Below, piece by piece: positions 60,955 to 64,000 of a stretch of DNA of 64,000 nt (positions within the stretch are counted from its first letter, which is position 1; each line of letters starts with the position of its first letter). Under the pieces are notes generated by a model that was not told where the DNA came from, ran no database searches, and worked only from the letters and a program-made list of their open reading frames with translations. Made by a program: the position numbers and the translations under genes. The DNA comes from an uncultured Bacteroidia bacterium (GTDB lineage Bacteria > Bacteroidota > Bacteroidia > Bacteroidales > UBA932). The stretch lies in contig CADCHE010000001.1 of NCBI GenBank assembly GCA_902801205.1, positions 124,001 to 188,000 of the forward strand. The letters run 5' to 3'.

Positions 60955-61857
60955 ATGCGAACCAAGATAAACGGCGTTGAAAGGGCCCAGGATCAGCGGC
61001 ATGTCCTCCCGGAGTATTTCCGGGGGAAGCACCAGTTGATCCTGACGGTGACTTTCGCCGCACTGTTCTCCATCGTCTTCCTGCTGGTCAGTATTCCCTT
61101 CTCGCACAATTCCTGGTTCGCCCTCGGCAACTCCACGTTCTTCGTCTTCACCGTCCTGTTCGCGACCGGGTCCCTGCTCATCGTCATCCTGAGCAAGTTC
61201 GTCATGTACAAGACCCGTGGCATGTTCAAGATGACCTACCTGGGCTATATATTGTGGAACGCCGCCGAAGTGATCCTGATTTGCCTGGTGTATACCTTCC
61301 TGACGGTGCCGATCACGCACATCGGCTGGGACCAGTTCCCGCGCATCCTCGGCAACGCCCTGGTGTACGGGACCATCTCCCTGGCCATTCCCTATCTGCT
61401 CGCCGGGATGTTCTTCGCCCTCGAGGACAAGAACAACACGATCCGCCTGATGAACTACAACAACGTCGTTTCTGACGAGGCGGTTGCCGCGACGGGGATG
61501 GAGAAGATCACCCTCTTCGACAACAGCGGTGTCCTGCGTCTGAGCATCCGCGCGGGCAACCTGTACTACATCGAGTCGGACGACAACTACATCAACGTGT
61601 GGTACACCGACAGCAAGGGTGCGCTCAAGCGCTACATGCTCCGCTGCCGGCTCAAGACGGTCGAGGAGAGTTTCCGGGGAAGCAGCCTGGTGCGCTGCCA
61701 CCGGAAGTACATCGTCAACATGGACAAGGTCAAGATCCTGCGGAAGGAGAAGGACGGGTACGAACTCGACCTGGACAACGACGCCATCCCGCCCATCGCC
61801 ATCACGAAGACGTATGCGGCGGACGTGCTGCGGCGCTTCAACGGCGGCCGCGGGTAA
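60955..61857 (+). CDS. Membrane-bound LytTR-family transcriptional regulator
   Basis: In this 300-residue protein, residues about 28-165 contain four hydrophobic segments (LILTVTFAALFSIVFLLVS, STFFVFTVLFATGSLLIVIL, AAEVILICLVYTFLTVP, LVYGTISLAIPYLLAGMFFA). Residues about 195-297 are a LytTR DNA-binding domain with LYYIESDDNYINVWY, SSLVRCHRKYIVNMDKV and the C-terminal IAITKTYAADVLRRF. It is a one-component regulator without a receiver domain. Its target is unknown. It is divergent from fabH and convergent with the phosphorylase gene (10-nt gap). Confidence 0.87.
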   Translation: MRTKINGVERAQDQRHVLPEYFRGKHQLILTVTFAALFSIVFLLVSIPFSHNSWFALGNSTFFVFTVLFATGSLLIVILSKFVMYKTRGMFKMTYLGYILWNAAEVILICLVYTFLTVPITHIGWDQFPRILGNALVYGTISLAIPYLLAGMFFALEDKNNTIRLMNYNNVVSDEAVAATGMEKITLFDNSGVLRLSIRAGNLYYIESDDNYINVWYTDSKGALKRYMLRCRLKTVEESFRGSSLVRCHRKYIVNMDKVKILRKEKDGYELDLDNDAIPPIAITKTYAADVLRRFNGGRG

Positions 61858-61867
61858 GGTTGCGGCC
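61846..61867. terminator. Possible bidirectional hairpin between two convergent genes
   Basis: GGCCGC (61846-61851) can pair with GCGGCC (61862-61867) across a 10-nt loop. The hairpin spans the stop codon of the LytTR gene and abuts the stop of the phosphorylase gene. It lacks a proper T run, so termination is uncertain. Confidence 0.3.
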
Positions 61868-62737
61868 TTATTCCGTGAGCTTCTCGAGGGACAGTTCTAC
61901 GAGGGCGCGCACGTAGGTCTTGTAGTCGGGGTTGCTGTTCTTGAGGTACCGGTTCGCGATGGCGCAGCAGACGGTTCCCGCCTCATGCCCGAGGTGGCGC
62001 GCCATGCCGGCCACGGCCGAGCTTTCCATTTCGAAATTGGTAATGCGGTAGTCTCCGAAGCGGAACGACTCGAATGTATCGAGCATGTCGGGCATCGCCA
62101 GGCCGAGTCGTACGACACGGCCCTGCGGCCCGTAGAAGCCGGGTGCAGAGATGGTCATTCCCTTGACGGTGCAGTCTTCGAAACGGTGGATGAGGTCTTC
62201 GCCGGCGCGGACGAAATACGGGGAGGGCAGGTGCTCGTTCCAGTGCGTGTGTTCCTTGAACGCCTGTTCCATGTCCGCGTGGTTGATCTTTTCGCGGTCG
62301 GCGTACCAGTTCATCAGGCCGTCGCATCCGATGGAGAAGTGCGAGAAGATGGGGGCGCCGAGCGGGATGTCGGGTTGGATCGCGCCCGTGGTGCCGATCC
62401 GCAGGATGGTCAGGGTGCGGTGCTCCGCCCGGGGTTCGCGGGTCTCGAAGTCGATGTTGGCCAGGGCGTCCAGTTCCGTCATCACGATGTCGATGTTGTC
62501 CGTTCCGATGCCGGTGGACAGGACGGTAAGCCGCTTTCCGTTGTATTTGCCCGTCGTCGAGACGAACTCGCGGGAGCTGTTGGTATATTCGATGTCCGTC
62601 AGGTGTTCGGCAATCATCGCCACCCGTCCGGGGTCGCCGACGAGGATGACGCGGTCAGCGAGCTGTTCGGGCTTCATATGCAGGTGGAATGCCGATCCGT
62701 CGCTGTTGATGATCAATTCAGAGGCTGCGATTTTCAT
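61868..62737 (-). CDS. Uridine phosphorylase-like nucleoside phosphorylase
   Basis: The 289-residue enzyme splits a nucleoside with phosphate into base and ribose-1-phosphate. It has ILVGDPGRVAMIAEHL, VLSTGIGTDNIDIVMTEL, ILRIGTTGAIQPDIPLG and the purine/uridine-site motif NFEMESSAVAGMARHLG. The GTTGAIQ and FEMES patterns favour uridine phosphorylase over purine nucleoside phosphorylase. Its own promoter is the minus-strand box at 62764-62771 (leader about 23 nt). It is convergent with the LytTR gene. Confidence 0.85.
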   Translation of the reverse strand: MKIAASELIINSDGSAFHLHMKPEQLADRVILVGDPGRVAMIAEHLTDIEYTNSSREFVSTTGKYNGKRLTVLSTGIGTDNIDIVMTELDALANIDFETREPRAEHRTLTILRIGTTGAIQPDIPLGAPIFSHFSIGCDGLMNWYADREKINHADMEQAFKEHTHWNEHLPSPYFVRAGEDLIHRFEDCTVKGMTISAPGFYGPQGRVVRLGLAMPDMLDTFESFRFGDYRITNFEMESSAVAGMARHLGHEAGTVCCAIANRYLKNSNPDYKTYVRALVELSLEKLTE

Positions 62738-62763
62738 GTTGTCTGTTTTTGTGGTTATCCGGT

Positions 62764-62800
62764 CAAATATATGAAATTTCGCTGGAAAAAACTATTTTTG
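62764..62800. promoter_or_regulatory. Divergent -7 boxes: uridine phosphorylase-like gene (-) and DUF4293 gene (+)
   Basis: The minus-strand box is TATATTTG (62764-62771). The plus-strand box is TATTTTTG (62793-62800), which ends 4 nt before the ATG at 62805 and predicts a leaderless mRNA. No -33 TTG is obvious for either. Confidence 0.55.
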
Positions 62801-62804
62801 CGGT

Positions 62805-63245
62805 ATGTGGCAAAGAATTCAGACATTGTATCTCGCGCTGGCCGCCGGTCTGACGGCCGCCCTGTTCTTCAGCGTCAAAGCCTTCATGCTCGGCCCTGGC
62901 GGCGTCCGGGCCCAGGAGTGGACGTATGTCCAGTTCTATCCGTACCTGGTCCTCCTGATCGTCGTAACGCTCCTGCACCTGCTGGCGCTGGGTTCCTATA
63001 AATTCCGGGTTTTCCAGATGCGGACGGCCGTGCTGGCCGCCCTGCTGCTGCTCGCTCTCCAGGCGTGGATTGCGGTCGACTATTTCATGGCGGAGGATGC
63101 GCTGGTCTTCCGTTACACCGCCGTCTTCCCGCTGGTGGCGTTCATCCTGGACGTCCTTGCAGCACGCGCGATCTTCCGGGACCAGCTGCTAGTGGAGAGC
63201 GCGTCCCGGCTCCGTTCGATGAAGAAAAACGGGAAACTCCGCTAG
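62805..63245 (+). CDS. DUF4293 family membrane protein
   Basis: The 146-residue inner-membrane protein has four hydrophobic segments (TLYLALAAGLTAALFF, YLVLLIVVTLLHLLALG, AVLAALLLLALQAWIAV, VFPLVAFILDVLAARAI). The start MWQRIQTLYLAL and the length fit the DUF4293 family of Bacteroidota; its function is unknown. Its TAG stop and the stop of the convergent menG gene share the palindrome CTAG (63242-63245). Confidence 0.8.
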   Translation: MWQRIQTLYLALAAGLTAALFFSVKAFMLGPGGVRAQEWTYVQFYPYLVLLIVVTLLHLLALGSYKFRVFQMRTAVLAALLLLALQAWIAVDYFMAEDALVFRYTAVFPLVAFILDVLAARAIFRDQLLVESASRLRSMKKNGKLR

Positions 63246-63949
63246 TCTTCCCTGCAAGCCGTATAGAGGCGGCAGATCCCCAGGCTGAGTGCGCGGTGGC
63301 GCACCCGGCTGAATCCGCATGCCGCCAGTTCGGGGAGGAACGCCTCGGGCAGGGGAAAGTGTTCCACGGAAGACGCCAGGTAACGGTAGGCGGAGATGTC
63401 ACCGGAAATCCGCTTCCCGGCCAGCGGCATGAGGTGTTCCAGGTAGAGGCGGTAGCCCGCCCGGACGAGCGGGTTGCGGGGTACGGACAGCTCCAGGATG
63501 ACGAGCGATCCCCCCGGACGGAGCACGCGGCGCATCTCTTTCAGGCAGACGGCCCGGTCCTCGAAATTCCGGACACCGAAAGCGACGGTGACGGCGTCGA
63601 AGGACGCGTCGCCGAAAGGCAGGGCGGCGCAGTCGCCGCACTTCGCATCGATGCGGTCCGCCACCCCGGCTTTCCCGGCCTTGGGCGGAAGCAGGGCAAG
63701 CATCCCTTCCGAAAGGTCGATGCCCGTCACGTGGCTGCCGGGGACGGCTGCCCGGGCGAGGGCGATGGTGAAGTCCCCCGTGCCGCAGGCGACGTCCAGG
63801 ATCCTGCAGGGCCGCTGCGGGTCCACGGCGAAGCGGATGGCCTTGCGCCGCCACCCCCGGTCGATCCCGAGGGACATCGTGTGATTGAAGTGATCGTATC
63901 CGCCGGCGATGCCGTCGAACATCTTCCGTATGTTTTCTTTTCTGGGCAT
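63242..63949 (-). CDS. menG: Demethylmenaquinone methyltransferase (MenG/UbiE)
   Basis: The 235-residue SAM-dependent enzyme performs the last C-methylation of menaquinone. It shows MFDGIAGGYDHFNHTMSLG, WRRKAIRFAV, the SAM site ILDVACGTGDFTIALAR, and AVTVAFGVRNFEDRAVCLKE with RVLRPGGSLVILELSVP. As Bacteroidota usually make menaquinone and not ubiquinone, MenG is the better name. It starts 5 nt after the stop of yidD on the same strand. Confidence 0.93.
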   Translation of the reverse strand: MPRKENIRKMFDGIAGGYDHFNHTMSLGIDRGWRRKAIRFAVDPQRPCRILDVACGTGDFTIALARAAVPGSHVTGIDLSEGMLALLPPKAGKAGVADRIDAKCGDCAALPFGDASFDAVTVAFGVRNFEDRAVCLKEMRRVLRPGGSLVILELSVPRNPLVRAGYRLYLEHLMPLAGKRISGDISAYRYLASSVEHFPLPEAFLPELAACGFSRVRHRALSLGICRLYTACRED

Positions 63950-63954
63950 ACTGT

Positions 63955-64000
63955 TCAGGGAACCGGATCATAGCCGCTTCCGCCCCATGGATGGCAGCGC
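63955..64000 (-). CDS. yidD: YidD membrane protein insertion factor, C-terminal end only
   Basis: The last 14 codons read RCHPWGGSGYDPVP and then TGA, the conserved C-terminus of YidD, a small protein that assists YidC-dependent membrane insertion. The remainder lies beyond the window. It is 5 nt upstream of menG and probably in the same operon. Confidence 0.75.
   Translation of the reverse strand, partial: RCHPWGGSGYDPVP

Overview
The window reads as a chromosomal stretch of a GC-rich member of the Bacteroidales (Bacteroidota). Four things point there. Sigma factor boxes of the form TAnnTTTG, some with a TTG about 19-20 nt upstream, sit before many genes, while clear Shine-Dalgarno sites are rare. 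There are lipoproteins with DUF4988-like, FISUMP-like and Big_2 domains, a Porin_10-like outer membrane protein and a DUF4293 protein. A glycogen synthase (GT3) is fused to a glucan phosphorylase (GT35). Coding is very dense, with start/stop overlaps. I cannot place it below order; the base composition would suit Rikenellaceae or an uncultured relative. I saw no rRNA, tRNA, CRISPR array, insertion sequence or prophage, and no gene-free stretch longer than 300 bases (the longest is 215 nt, 30725-30939).

Layout. 1-4.5 kb, minus strand: 5' end of an ExbB/TolQ-type channel gene, then the run dprA-tatD-ansA, then queA with its own terminator. 4.5-8.7 kb: a Nudix gene divergent from pyrE-SRPBCC-rsmF-like-TPR. 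8.7-16.8 kb: a BASS-type transporter (minus), an M13 lipoprotein peptidase and a LolC/E-like permease (plus), then an MltF-like transglycosylase and a putative porin (minus). The permease and transglycosylase genes overlap tail to tail by 141 bp. 16.8-30.7 kb, plus strand: uvrD, then an alpha-glucan storage cluster (branching enzyme, GH133 debranching enzyme, GT4, GH57, GT3-GT35 fusion), ending with ribF.

30.7-39.6 kb holds three large surface lipoproteins: a DUF4988-like protein with its own strong promoter, about 155-nt leader and terminator; a fimbrillin/FISUMP-like protein; and a protein with 12 Big_2-like domains. Next come an OmpA-like protein and enolase, each with a promoter, and a cysteine-rich beta-propeller-like lipoprotein. 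43.8-49.5 kb: the minus run HAD phosphatase - YqiA-like esterase - lplA, a GlpT-like transporter (plus), and an oxaloacetate decarboxylase/pyruvate carboxylase B-like protein (minus) whose biotinyl-like tail lacks the lysine. 49.6-56.2 kb, plus strand: SPOR lipoprotein, degenerate M28 peptidase fused to a TonB C-terminal domain, leuS, and two tandem YitT paralogues ending at a strong terminator. 56.3-64 kb: a membrane-bound AraC-type regulator, the minus run fabH-fabF-fabZ-RluA-like, a membrane LytTR regulator, a uridine phosphorylase-like gene, DUF4293, menG/ubiE and the 3' end of yidD.

The most interesting points are the synthase-phosphorylase fusion, the apparently dead M28 domain joined to TonB_C, the biotinyl-like domain without its lysine, a set of promoters whose -7 box ends 4-7 nt before the start codon (predicted leaderless mRNAs), palindromic face-to-face promoters, the 47-codon antisense overlap, and the surface lipoprotein locus.
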